A stretch of 64,000 nt of DNA, from NCBI GenBank assembly GCA_019925095.2, contig CM034406.1, positions 10,605,388 to 10,669,387 on the forward strand. Reading direction: 5' to 3'. The notes below the pieces were generated by a model. The model did not search any database. It was not told the DNA's origin and saw only the letters and a list, made by a program, of their open reading frames with translations. Position numbers and translations under genes: made by a program. Shown here one piece after another: positions 54,423 to 64,000 of the stretch (the stretch's first letter is position 1; every line of letters starts with the position of its first letter). Origin of the DNA: Dendrolimus kikuchii (taxonomy: Eukaryota > Arthropoda > Insecta > Lepidoptera > Lasiocampidae).

Positions 54423-55349
54423 AAGGAACACTATTTACCGATTTTAAGCACGGCATTTCATTTGATCTTTTCGACGTATCGATCAATTCTCGGTAGCTGT
54501 ATATTTTTATACGTAACTAATGTATTCATGTATTTCTTAAAATAAAGTCTTTTGTTTTCTTTCCATAAGGGTTCGTTTTTGCCAAAATAAATATAGGACC
54601 CTAAAAACCTGATTTCGTTAGCCGCTACTCACAGAAGCCTATCATTTTAATGACCAGCAACCATAAGAATGCGCAGAAATTATACCGCCACATCTCCTTT
54701 TCAAGATATATGCCGGTATCTATATTAAAACGACCCTAATCCTTGTCCGTATATCCGGAACCCTATCAACTTCAGACCATTTTGTACGTTTCGCTTCACC
54801 ATTTATGTATTGGTTTAAGTTAGTAATTACGTACCTTCAGTGACTTTTAAAGTTTGCGTGTGAAGCTGTTGACACGCGAAATGGGTTGGTAGCGTCACGT
54901 TGAATTGTAGTTTTTAAAGGTAGAACCTAATTACTAGAAAAAGCAAGATCATTAGGTCCTTTGTGATTGTTCTAGCGCTAAGCAAGTTTTATATTAAGTT
55001 AACGGTACGAAGGGTATTTGTTTAATGTTTATTTCCATATATTTCTTTGTTCTAGCATGTATCTATGGCGATAAATAAAATTGAACGGTATGTTTGTAAT
55101 TTCAAAATAAAATTCAAAATTAAAGTAAAATCCTTTATGGAGACGCTATTAAACTTATCGTATTAAGTGTGTCGGTGTGAACATTTGTCGCGAACAGATT
55201 TCATAACGTTTTCACGGAAACTACGCCCTTGAATGTTCGTGATTCATTTTAATATCTTGCGGGGTTCATAAGATTTGAATATAAAGTCCAACTACCGCGC
55301 GACCGATGTGGTATACATAGCTAGTAATACATCTATATAAATAGAAATG
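54423..55349. other. No gene or named repeat
   Basis: AT-rich sequence with no supported feature. Confidence 0.5.
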
Positions 55350-55530
55350 AATCGTAGATATGTATGTACGCGCATAACTTGAGAACGACTTTACCGATTT
55401 TGATGAAATTTTTTGTGTGTGTTTGAGCGGGTCCTCTCATGGTTTAGATGTACAATTGGAACCGGTAGGTGGCGTTGAATCGAGTCCTAGATTTTTATTC
55501 TTTCAGGGCAGGATAACGTCTGCCGGAACC
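55350..55530 (-). repeat. Interspersed repeat (family F), reversed
   Basis: TTTACCGATTTTGATGAAAT, GGTTTAGATGTACAATTGGA, ACCGGTAGGTGGCGTTGAAT and GGCAGGATAACGTCTGCCGG: reverse complement of the 51525-51800 unit. Confidence 0.5.
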
Positions 55531-56744
55531 TCTAATACGTAATATATATGTACATAGACAATAGGGATTTTTTTGATGTATAGCAAAAAAGTACTGAAAA
55601 TAAAAAGGCCAGTTCTTAAAAGCGTTGCATTGATAGTTCCACTGTGTTTCATAGGTGTGACTAGTGTGGATCCTTCATTAGTTTTCGCACTTAATATCTG
55701 ACAAAAATTAATTTTTTTACTGCCGATATGTTTTTTAAATAAAAATAACTTTTTTAATAAAACATCAAAAAGCGACAAAAATGTACCCTGTGGCTGTATC
55801 AGCATTTCAGCAGAGTTATATTTATTAATGGACTATTGTAATTTTGTATTATGATCCTGCTAAACTTGAGTTAACGTTAGTGACGGTCTCCAAATGCGAG
55901 CTACTTATAGAGTTACAAAATAACGCCATTAATGATTAACATTAAACCCCGCCTCATCTACGATCATGTCATAGGTATTGACTGTGGCCGAATGCGTCTA
56001 TTTAAAGTAAAAAAACGCCGTTAACGAATAGCTTCATTAGAGTATATAAATACGTTTTCTGAGAATGTTTAACGTCATTAACGATAATAACAATATCGTA
56101 TAACAAATAATGCATTACACCCATCACCTCGTTTGCGTAAAACGGCTTATATCTGTCACATTATACCAGGTGAAGTCCCAACATAATGTATATATATATT
56201 AATCATCTGTCAATGTTTAACGTTATTAAAAATGTCGCATCTCATATAATATATATTCTCTCATCTCAATAATTACCCTTGGCTACACCTGCGTGACACA
56301 GCCACCACAATAACAATATCTTAGGTGTAGCAGGGACATTTTGCTTATATATTGAAATTATTAGACATAGGAGTGCTTAGACTTTGAATAAACAAAACTT
56401 TATTCGTGCACTGCTAAATGTCGCTCAAATTCGTGATAGATGATGTAACAGGCTCTAAGTAGATATATATAGTTCATAAACTAAGGACTAACAAAGAACA
56501 AGATATGACAAACAACATCCAGTATTGTAGTCGAACTTGTCAAGTTAATAAGACTAAGTATTAAATTGTCTAACGTTACGAGAATTTGTGTTTTTCACGC
56601 CAGTGTTTATAGGTTACAAACTTACAACACGTAACAAATGGCAATTTGTACTTTCATAGTTAGTATATCTATAATATTATAAAATTGTAAAAGAAGTCTG
56701 TTGTTTTTTAATTTTTTTATGTTCGTCTGTTTATTTGGAATTTA
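55531..56744. other. No gene recognised
   Basis: AT-rich. TTTAACGT(C/T)ATTAA phrases recur between 55925 and 56235, perhaps remains of a repeat. A 100-codon minus frame (55503-55805) has no domain. Confidence 0.45.
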
Positions 56745-57015
56745 TCCGTGTACGAACGGAGAAAGTATACAATTTCCTGCGGCCGGGCGGACTGTCGTAA
56801 GAAGTGATAAGACAACCTACAGCCAGGTGGTAGAGCATTTGCTCGTCTGGATGGCTACCACCCCTGGTCTCGAGTATGCCGCCATAACAACCTTGGGTTG
56901 TGTTCCAGCATTAGTCGTCAGGTTTGGTAGCACCTTTGTGGTGTTACGAATGTCCATAGGTGATGTTAACCGCTTTCCATCAGGTGGGCCGTCTGCCTGT
57001 TTGCTGAACTCATAT
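56745..57015 (+). repeat. SINE-like 300-bp repeat (family A)
   Basis: TCCGTGTACGAACGGAGAAAG to CTGCCTGTTTGCTGAACTC; an internal 35-bp segment (CAGTCTCCCTTAAGAGAGC type) is missing. Confidence 0.75.
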
Positions 57016-57057
57016 ATTTTTGCTCCACCTACATCGCCAGATTAGTTAAGAATTTTA

Positions 57058-57115
57058 TTTAAGCTAAGTTGCCTGGAAGAGACCGTTTTTAGCGATAATG
57101 TCGTCTGTTGTTTTT
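57058..57115 (+). mobile_element. LINE 3'-end block (family C)
   Basis: AAGTTGCCTGGAAGAGACCG, TTTTTAGCGATAATGTCGTC. It follows the SINE-like copy by about 40 bp; both copies of ACATCGCCAGATTA...AAGAATTTT before it (here and at 44256) belong to the same LINE 3' UTR. Confidence 0.6.
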
Positions 57116-57734
57116 TTTTCCCAATAAGTTTTTGTAATTACAATACGTGCTGTATTTTTGTTGTTTATTTTGGTGAGAAATTAAGTGTTATCTATCAACC
57201 ATAATATAAGCGTAAGTCGCTTAGATTGGGATTGTATACTGGGTTTTTCTATCAACTATTATTATTTAATTTTGATTGTTATTTAATGCAAAGAGAACGT
57301 ATTAAAATTTACTAATACTTAACACGCGTAAACCAGCCATTAGACATGCGTTCTCCGCTGTCACACAAAAGCTTACGTCACTCATACGTTGTGTATAATT
57401 ATTTTGACACACAAACATTATAATTAATTATTTACTCGACTGTACACCGCCTGAGACACTGGAAGAATATTCATTTGAATGAATAAATATTTATGAGTGA
57501 TAATATCATGGTTTGAAATAATTGATGCAATTAATGTGTATTTATATTTGAATTTTACGTATCTGCTTGCGAGAAATTTTCTTTGGCATATTAAATTAAG
57601 AAAACATAGAAGTTTTATTGTCTAAAATACTACATGATTAGATAACGGCACAGGTTTTTTGACACTTTTTGACGTTTTATTATCTATAAAACTACATTAT
57701 TATAAAATTCTAAATATGCCGTGTCTGTACATTG
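57116..57734. other. AT-rich, nothing recognised
   Basis: No supported feature. Confidence 0.5.
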
Positions 57735-58075
57735 AATCTATTTAAATAAACAGCTGGAATAGACTATATAAACTGCATTTTTTTAGATTTCCTGTCTGTT
57801 TGTCTATTTGTTCGGGATTCACGTAAAAACTACTGGACCGATTTCGATTCGGTTTTCGCTAATCGACAGCTAATTCTTAAACATAAACTCTGCGCTATTT
57901 TTTTATCGCGGCAATCCCGCGGAAATTTTCCCGGGAGCGGTTTGTAGTTGTTCGGGTGCATAAAAATTAGGTTATTCCGACAGTTTTCACTAAAACGATA
58001 GGTTACATTCTTTTTCAAATACTGCAGTATTTTGTGTTTCAGGAATCCCGTGGAAATTTAAATTAAGCGTAGACG
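57735..58075 (+). repeat. Interspersed repeat (family G)
   Basis: TTTCCTGTCTGTTTGTCTATT, GGGATTCACGTAAAAACTAC, TTTCGCTAATCGACAGCTAA, CAATCCCGCGGAAATTTTCC and CGACAGTTTTCACTAAAACG. Pairs with the reversed copy at 50800-51175. Confidence 0.55.
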
Positions 58076-59190
58076 AAGTTGCGGGAAAATCTAGTAAATA
58101 ATATCCCTAAGACCCCCCGTATATATAGAAGTTTCACTTCAAAAGGGAGTGGTGGCTGAAGGTAATACGTAAATACATTTTGCCAGCAATATAAAAAAAC
58201 GTTTGTTGGCCGATAGAGCAGAAAGATGGTGTGAATTTGAGAAGGCTTGTATCTAGAAGTGGAGTGTGTTGATTGCATAATAATAATAAATTGACACCAA
58301 ACTTACATACATATTACGCTTTAGAGTTAAGATTGTTTAGCTACTAACACCTAAACTGTGCCAAGCTTATCTCTTTGGTGTTTGTTCCTTTCGGTCACTT
58401 AAAAACTATGTAAGTATTTGACAATGTAAGTACTTATTACTAATATTAGAAAAGATAAAGTGTTTAACAATATAAAGGTAGTTGCAAATTATTTGTGAAG
58501 CAACTTAAACTTTCATATGTATATCTATAATTGTTAATAGAACGTGAATTCTATATGCTAGGGACATAAGAACATGTATGCTTCCAATGAGTTTATTTGC
58601 GGAAAAACAAGTACAAGGTAAATTATATAGTTTTTTTTTAGTAAGTATTCATATCCGCATTGTACTTATACAATAGGAAATCCTTTATGCGCGAGTTTAA
58701 CACAACATTTTATGTAAACAAAATAAAGTACAATATACACATTCGTGTAGAGGTAAAAAAATAGGTACATTTTAATACACGTAGCTCTTTATCGTGACAT
58801 TTTGTACTTTAATGAGAAGTTCTATGTATATGCTTTCAGCGAACGCTCGAGTTTTACTTGAAACAACGGCACTGTTTATTTCCATTAGTTCTAACGAGAA
58901 GTCTCATTGGAGAATGAATGTGTATTTTCTCATTGTTTGCCAAGAGGCTTACCTATTATCGTAGTGAAAAACATGACGTTCCAACTAAATTTGCAAACGG
59001 TTTATGGGTTTTAAATAGGTAGTTAATTATAAAACAAGATGTTAATTTGTTTAGTAAAAATCGATTCATATTATTAACCCTTTCGATCTGCTATTTTTAA
59101 GTAAACACATACTTACAAACAAACACACACATACTACGAATGAAATTCCAATATTTTACGCCTGCTGCGCAATAGGCAGTTTGGCTACGG
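58076..59190. other. AT-rich, nothing recognised
   Basis: No supported feature. Confidence 0.5.
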
Positions 59191-59204
59191 CAATTGGCTT
59201 TTTT

Positions 59205-59530
59205 TTTAACGACGAGAAGACGTGAAGTGGGGACGTGTAGGATTTACCACGTTGGGTGGCACTAGCACCCTATGGATTGGACCCATGGATCCCATTGGGG
59301 ATACCCAACAAACTCCCACGGTGTTCCTTCCTTCGCCTTTGTACCAGGGCCGCAGGTATATGGCCTTGCATCCCGGCGTCTTCGTGCTCTCTTTGGCGTG
59401 GGACGCTTTGTAACGCGCTCCACGGGAGGAGAGGAGAGCGCGTGCAAAACAGCGGCGTGCTCCCATCTCGAGCGGCAACAAGGCTGCATCAATCAAAATA
59501 TTGAACAACCAATCTTAGACGCCATTTCTA
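59205..59530. other. GC-rich island, probable retroelement piece
   Basis: GGGTGGCACTAGCACCCTAT, GGGATACCCAACAAACTCCC and GCGCTCCACGGGAGGAGAGG give a sharp GC rise. Five overlapping frames on both strands are an effect of composition. I suspect a LINE 5' UTR or similar, without proof. Confidence 0.35.
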
Positions 59531-60389
59531 TTTCAGAGTTCTAGTGGTTGTTGCTACCAGAATTTTTTATGGTCTAGTGCTAGAGATCCAGTGAGTCATC
59601 ATATATTGGAATAGCTGCAGCAGCTTGGCTGTCGCAAGCAAATTTCCTATTGTGTGGTCTGCCTATTTTTTACTGATTAAAAAAAACCTCAAAAAGCGTG
59701 AGAAGGCATTGTGGTGCTATCAAGTTATGTAGGATTTAAATACTATTCACAGTTATTATTATTTCCATTCAGCACAGGAGGAGTACACTTTGATGGTAAA
59801 ACTAGTTTAATATTATTTATCCGGATCGAATCAATACAGAAATATTTAAGAAAAATTTGAAGTCCCAAAAACTTTACCATATATTGAGTGATAAATTACG
59901 CTGGGCCAGCGAGAAATTTTTAAAAGATTTTCGTGGTTGTCTGTAGAACCCATGTTTGAAGTTTGACAATAATAAATTTATGAGGTTGTCTGTAGAAAGT
60001 TATGTGTTTACTCAGAATGTGTTTCATCTTGGTTTTCCGTTTTAGAAAAATATAGCTGGCTAGCAGTATGTTACATTTACTTGTAGATGGTATTAATATA
60101 TATTTGTTAGCCAAATATTGGGAAATCGTATGCTTTGAAAGATTTTAATTTGTAAAATACTTCTTTGTTGATGGTAGCTAACTACTGATTCGTACCAGTC
60201 TTATCCTGATATTAGATGGTCAACAAAATTAAATCAATATGGTTGAAAGGCCCAGAATTGAAAGAATATGGCAGTGTTCAATAACATGAAATAATTAAAT
60301 TTTATGTTTAAATAGATCAATGTGATGTATTCATCTAAATTGAAAGACTGAATTGAACTGTCTAACATCGCTTTACGAGTCTGCTATTT

Positions 60390-60626
60390 TTGACGGATTT
60401 CAAAAATGGAGAAGTTCTCAATTCGTCTGCATGTTTTTTTGTATGTTCGTTATTCGATTTCTCTGTCAATTGTGAACCGATTTTCAAAATTTTTCTTTTA
60501 ATCGAAAAGTAATGTTCTCGAATTGGTTCCGTTGTCACCTTGTCAGGATCTGATGAGTGAATTCCAAGAAATTAGAGAAACTCACGAAAATTGTTAACCA
60601 ACTTCTTTGTAATACGATATCTCGGA
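60390..60626 (+). repeat. Diverged interspersed repeat, left part
   Basis: GACGGATTTCAAAAATGGAG, AAGTTCTCAATTCGTCTGC, CAATTGTGAACCGATTTTC and CAGGATCTGATGAGTG, a distant relative of the 31768 AACCGACTTC type. It is interrupted by the SINE-like copy at 60632-60942 and resumes to about 61380. Confidence 0.5.
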
Positions 60627-60631
60627 TATAT

Positions 60632-60942
60632 CTGTGCAGGAACGGAGAAAGATTACTATTTCCGGCGGCCAGGCAACCTGTCGTAAGAGGTGACAAAACA
60701 ACCCACAGCCAGGTGGTAGGATATTTGCCCGTCTGGATGGCTACCACCTCTGGTTTAGATTATGTCGCCATAACAACTTTGAGTTGTGTTCCGGCATTAG
60801 TGGCCAGGTTCCATTCCCATCTACGGGTCCGGCAGCACATTGGTAGCACATTTAATGTTGCAAATGATCATAGGCGACTGTAACCATTTTCCATCACAGT
60901 TGAGCCGTCAGCCTGTCTGCTGTACTTCAGCAATAAAAAAAA
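60632..60942 (+). repeat. SINE-like 300-bp repeat (family A), full length, nested
   Basis: TCTGTGCAGGAACGGAGAAAG to CTGCTGTACTTCAGCAATAAAA. Inserted in the repeat that spans 60390-61380. Confidence 0.75.
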
Positions 60943-61380
60943 TCTCCGTCAGTTGTAAACCCATTTTCAAATTGTTTTCTTTACTCGTAAGTGTATACTT
61001 CCGAGGTAGTCCCATGTTCACCAAGTCAGGATCTGATGACTGGATCAGATTCCAGGGCTATCGGGCATAACCCTGTTATAGAACGCCGTGCGTCTAAATT
61101 CTTGGAAAAAATCTTGTATACGCGTGTAGCTATAACACTTTCTACAGGCGTTTAATTTTTTATATGCATGTTACGAGATTTTTTCTTCAATTGTGGATCG
61201 ATTTTGATTTTTTTTTGTTTATTCGTAAGTATGTATACTCCCGAGGCGGTTTCATGGTCACAAGTCAAGATCTGATGAGTGGATCCCAGAGCAATCGAGA
61301 GTTATGTTTAAGGATCTGATTTGTGGATCGCAAGGAAATCGAGAGCAACCCTTGTTGAAGAGCATATACAACGAAGAGTG
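60943..61380 (+). repeat. Diverged interspersed repeat, right part with near-tandem units
   Basis: GTTGTAAACCCATTTTC...CGTAAGTGTATACTTCCGAGG...CAGGATCTGATGACTGGATC is repeated at about 61180-61290 (GTGGATCGATTTTG...CGTAAGTATGTATACTCCCGAGG...AAGATCTGATGAGTGGATC). Confidence 0.5.
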
Positions 61381-61984
61381 TAAATTGGGGTTGAACATTT
61401 ATACAATACTGATGACGGATCAACTTAATTGAATCAATTTGGTTGAAAGGCGTAATAAAAGGATACCATGACATTGAATGACTCTATTTTAAGTTTATAT
61501 GAATCACTTTGTCGCTTTATCCAAATTGATAGACAGAATTGATCAGTCTAATGTCGGCTTAAATAATATATAATTTCATAGGTTAGGGGTACAGGAATTC
61601 ATGTTTTGGCTTTTGGTTGAAAAATAAAGTAATGAAAACATAGCTTTTTTTATTAAAAAGCTTGAAATAAGTGTATCCTTATTTCAACAATTTTATTAGA
61701 AAAGTTATGTTTTAATTTAATTCAAATAGTTAAAAATTAAACGTCGGCAAAAAAGCGTATAATAGCCCGTAATAAAATACAATTAAAACTTATTAGATTT
61801 TATAGTAAGTAAGCTTGAGGGAAAATATAATACGTGTGTATATTTTCTGTTAGGAATTGAGTAATAAAATTTAGTTTTTCAAATTAAACGATATTGGTTG
61901 AAACATTGAGTATACAAGGCATGTAATTACTTTTATAAACTATAAGCTCATTTTACGCCCCACTACTGGGGTTGAAGTTAACTA

Positions 61985-62110
61985 TTTTCGGGAATAAAAC
62001 TACGTTTTAACGGTTTTAAGAACGACAATTTTTTTGATTTTTATTAGTCCGACATTTCAGCAACTTTTCAGTAGCCGTGATCACGCAAGACGAAGATGTC
62101 AAGTGTCATG
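61985..62110 (-). mobile_element. Penelope-type terminal repeat, reversed
   Basis: AAAACTACGTTTTAACGGTTT, TCCGACATTTCAGCAACTTTT-CAGTAGC and CGTGATCACG: the reverse of the block at 62815-62960, with a slightly weakened stem-loop. Confidence 0.6.
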
Positions 62111-62124
62111 TGATGTCAAGTTGA

Positions 62125-62510
62125 TGTAGTGTATGCAGTATAAGCATGCTGGTGTCGATAAGCTCGATTGTGAGTGTAGTTTATCATACATTGGGCAAAC
62201 AAAGAGGAGAAGAGGAATTTTATAAAAACACGCATAAAAGAATACATAGCTGACAATACACAAGGTATACGAAGTCTGCAATTAGTGAACAAATGCTAGA
62301 TAAACCCAACCACTACATGAGAGTCGATAAACCACAAATCCTCGTAAAAGAGAATCGTTCCATACCTAGAATGATGCGTGAGGCTATAAAAACACCCGAA
62401 TTTCAATAAAGAAGATGGTTGGCAAGTTCAACCTGTTTGGGATCCGATCATCAAAACTATTAAGATACAAACCCAGCAAAAACCAACTACCAGATCTCAA
62501 GACACTGTGT
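62125..62510 (+). mobile_element. Penelope-like element remnant, GIY-YIG endonuclease end
   Basis: With frameshifts the plus strand reads HAGVDKLDCECSLSYIGQT-KRR, the GIY-YIG-like start (C.C...YIGQT), then MLDKPNHYMRVDKPQILVKE and NRSIPRMMREAIKT, then EDGWQ-type residues: the C-terminal endonuclease region of Penelope-like retroelements. It lies between inverted copies of the same terminal repeat. Broken by stops and shifts; inactive. Confidence 0.7.
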
Positions 62511-62814
62511 GAGCTCTTTCTGGGTGCAACGGAACGCAAACCAACTTGATTGACAATTTCCTTTTCTTTTAGCTCCCACGCATTTTAATATTATGTAAAA
62601 TTATTAGAGCTAGGCATGTTGCTGAAGAGTTTCTTGCGCCGCTTCTTGTCGTCAAGCTACAACATGTTTCAAGACGTGGTGGTGAATTATTTTAGGTTTC
62701 CATAGAGTAAATAATAACCATAAACAAAAAAATTAAACTAAATAATTAAAATGAACAAGTTGGCGGTAGGCTAAATAAAACTTTAACAATACTCATTGAC
62801 ACTTGATATCTTTG

Positions 62815-62960
62815 TCTTCCGTGATCATGGCTACTGAAAAGTGGCCGAAACGTCGGAGTAATAAAAAATGAAATATATATTCCGCGCTTAAAACGGGGTT
62901 TTATTATGTATACTAGTCGCGAAAACTTAAGTAAATTTATTTTAGGGAAACTCAGTGTAT
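62815..62960 (+). mobile_element. Penelope-type terminal repeat
   Basis: GTCTTCCGTGATCATGGCTACT-GAAA-AGTGGCC, GAAACGTCGG, TTCCGCGCTTAAAACGGGG and TACTAGTCGCGAAAACTTAAG. The palindrome carries one change (ATCATGG for ATCACGG). Confidence 0.6.
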
Positions 62961-63390
62961 ACTTACTACGCGTGACTTAGGCATATTGGCGTAATTATAA
63001 CAATATGCACATACATTAACCTACAAAAACTGCTTAAGAGCACGTTATTTAACGGATTTGAAACCACCACGAGTTATTCATTACTTAAAATATTTCATAA
63101 AAATAATTTTTGCTTAAGCTATGAATATGAAAAGTAAAAGCAAGCATGTTATGCATATAAAAAGTAACATGAAAAATCGGCCAAGTAAGTACGTATCATA
63201 ATAAAGAGTTCCGTAGAAGCAACTTATATCCAAAGCTTTTCTCACTTCTACTACATAACTGTTAAATATATAAATTCTAAAACATTAGATCGGGAATACC
63301 TCGAACCTATTATGAATAGGTACCTTCTAGGTAAGCCTGTTCCATCCTAGACCGCCGCTCGGAATCGCGCGAGATAATGGTGAAACGTGA
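62961..63390. other. AT-rich, nothing recognised
   Basis: No supported feature. Confidence 0.5.
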
Positions 63391-63419
63391 ATAGGGGAGG
63401 GTGGGGGAATCACGGAAGT

Positions 63420-63810
63420 CGGGTAATGGCGGACACATCAGTTTAGCTATATTAGGAAAAGATGGTGAATATTTTGAATGGCGCAATCATGAGTCGAAAC
63501 TGAATGTAGTGCCGAACAGTGAGTGGCAACGTTAAGCCGCGCGCGCTATACAAGGTAAGTTAACTTTATTGTTTTACAACAATTTCATCTTATTCTTGAC
63601 TTAAATAGATTAAGTGTACTATATTTACGTTAAACCCACAAAAGCCCGGTATTTTTTTGTGACATAACGTCTAATTAAACAATGATTTCAAGTATTCGCT
63701 ACGTGCATGACTAGATTATAACCGTAAATAAAAATATAGCTTTGTTTTTTACGTGTATCGGGTAATTGCGAACGATTTAAGTGGGGTAATTCCGAACGCT
63801 TGTAATTACC
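63420..63810. repeat. Recurrent GGGTAAT..CG(A/G)AC motifs near the pogo-like frame
   Basis: GGGTAATGGCGGACAC (63424), GGGTAATTGCGAACG (about 63760) and GGGTAATTCCGAACG (about 63784), the last followed by a GTAATTACCCC inversion. They may be transposase-binding or terminal motifs of the pogo-like element. Confidence 0.4.
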
Positions 63811-64000
63811 CCTAAACAATGGAATTATTATCTTTTTATTATTTATGGTCAGCAGTTGGCGGCGGTGGCCATCCTTACTAATTTATAAATAAAATACGCT
63901 ATTCTACAATATATTTTAGATGCCGCGAAATTACCAAAGAAAGACGTACACCAAATACGAATTAGAAGACTTAGAAAGAGCCAACCACTAAAAGAAAGAC
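63480..64000 (+). pseudogene. Start of a pogo-like (Tigger/Jerky-type) transposase gene, cut by the window edge
   Basis: At 63921, after an acceptor-like ATATTTTAG, the plus strand reads MPRNYQRKTYTKYELEDLE, then RANH and a stop. MPRNY.RKT with a following acidic-amphipathic stretch is the typical N-terminus of pogo-family transposases in insects, leading into a psq-type helix-turn-helix. A good donor (CAAGGTAAGTTAAC, about 63552-63565) upstream fits a 5' UTR exon and a 365-bp intron. The early stop suggests a decayed copy, unless it is a sequence error. The rest lies beyond the right edge. Confidence 0.6.

Noticed and set aside
59222..59544. A protein-coding gene in the GC-rich island
   Set aside because: Five overlapping frames on both strands, no start or splice context and no domain; a composition effect.
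1..64000. CRISPR array, operon, phage or plasmid signals
   Set aside because: No regular spacer-repeat pattern or bacterial gene; introns and repeats show a eukaryotic chromosome.

Overview
The window looks like nuclear DNA of an insect, most likely a moth or butterfly (Lepidoptera). It is AT-rich, its genes are split by GT-AG introns, and it is crowded with transposable-element debris of the kinds familiar from lepidopteran genomes. The order is inferred from repeat style and from the gut-trypsin-like gene; I cannot name a species. There is no operon-like organisation, CRISPR array or bacterial signal.

Five host genes can be supported, all in the left half. (1) The 5' part of an N-acetylglucosamine-6-sulfatase gene, four exons on the minus strand (418-6623), running off the left edge. 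(2) A small three-exon THAP zinc-finger gene, minus strand (12247-13462). (3) A four-exon secreted trypsin-like serine protease, minus strand (14035-18636). (4) The three-exon HSCB gene for the mitochondrial iron-sulfur co-chaperone, minus strand (21814-25457). (5) An intronless SPT3 gene, a SAGA-complex histone-fold subunit, plus strand (28981-29922). A further orphan first exon (9667-9725, minus) has a clean start codon and splice donor but I could not find its partner exons. These genes are unrelated in function; I see no shared pathway.

From about 30 kb to the right edge I find no convincing host gene. That half is a layered deposit of mobile elements: non-LTR retrotransposon 3' ends of several families, an unclassified 300-bp SINE-like repeat in at least nine copies, a tRNA-derived SINE, solo LTRs, Penelope-like element remains with a GIY-YIG endonuclease fragment, an 809-bp hAT element with a perfect 8-bp target duplication, a pogo/Tigger-type MITE with TA target duplication, mariner debris, MITE-like inverted repeats, and at the right edge the start of a pogo-like transposase reading frame. 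Several insertions are nested inside others and give a relative age order.

The items most worth a second look are two adjacent perfect hairpins (11682-11819), a conserved palindrome plus GAAA-loop hairpin shared by the Penelope-type terminal repeats, a 609-bp GC-rich insertion with 14-bp target duplications and a 3' stem-loop (53800-54408), the compact hAT element that keeps an open C-terminal transposase frame, and a duplicated segment carrying E2F-like sites (9925-10478). None amounts to a clearly new biological system. Family names for repeats are from pattern recognition only; no database search was possible.
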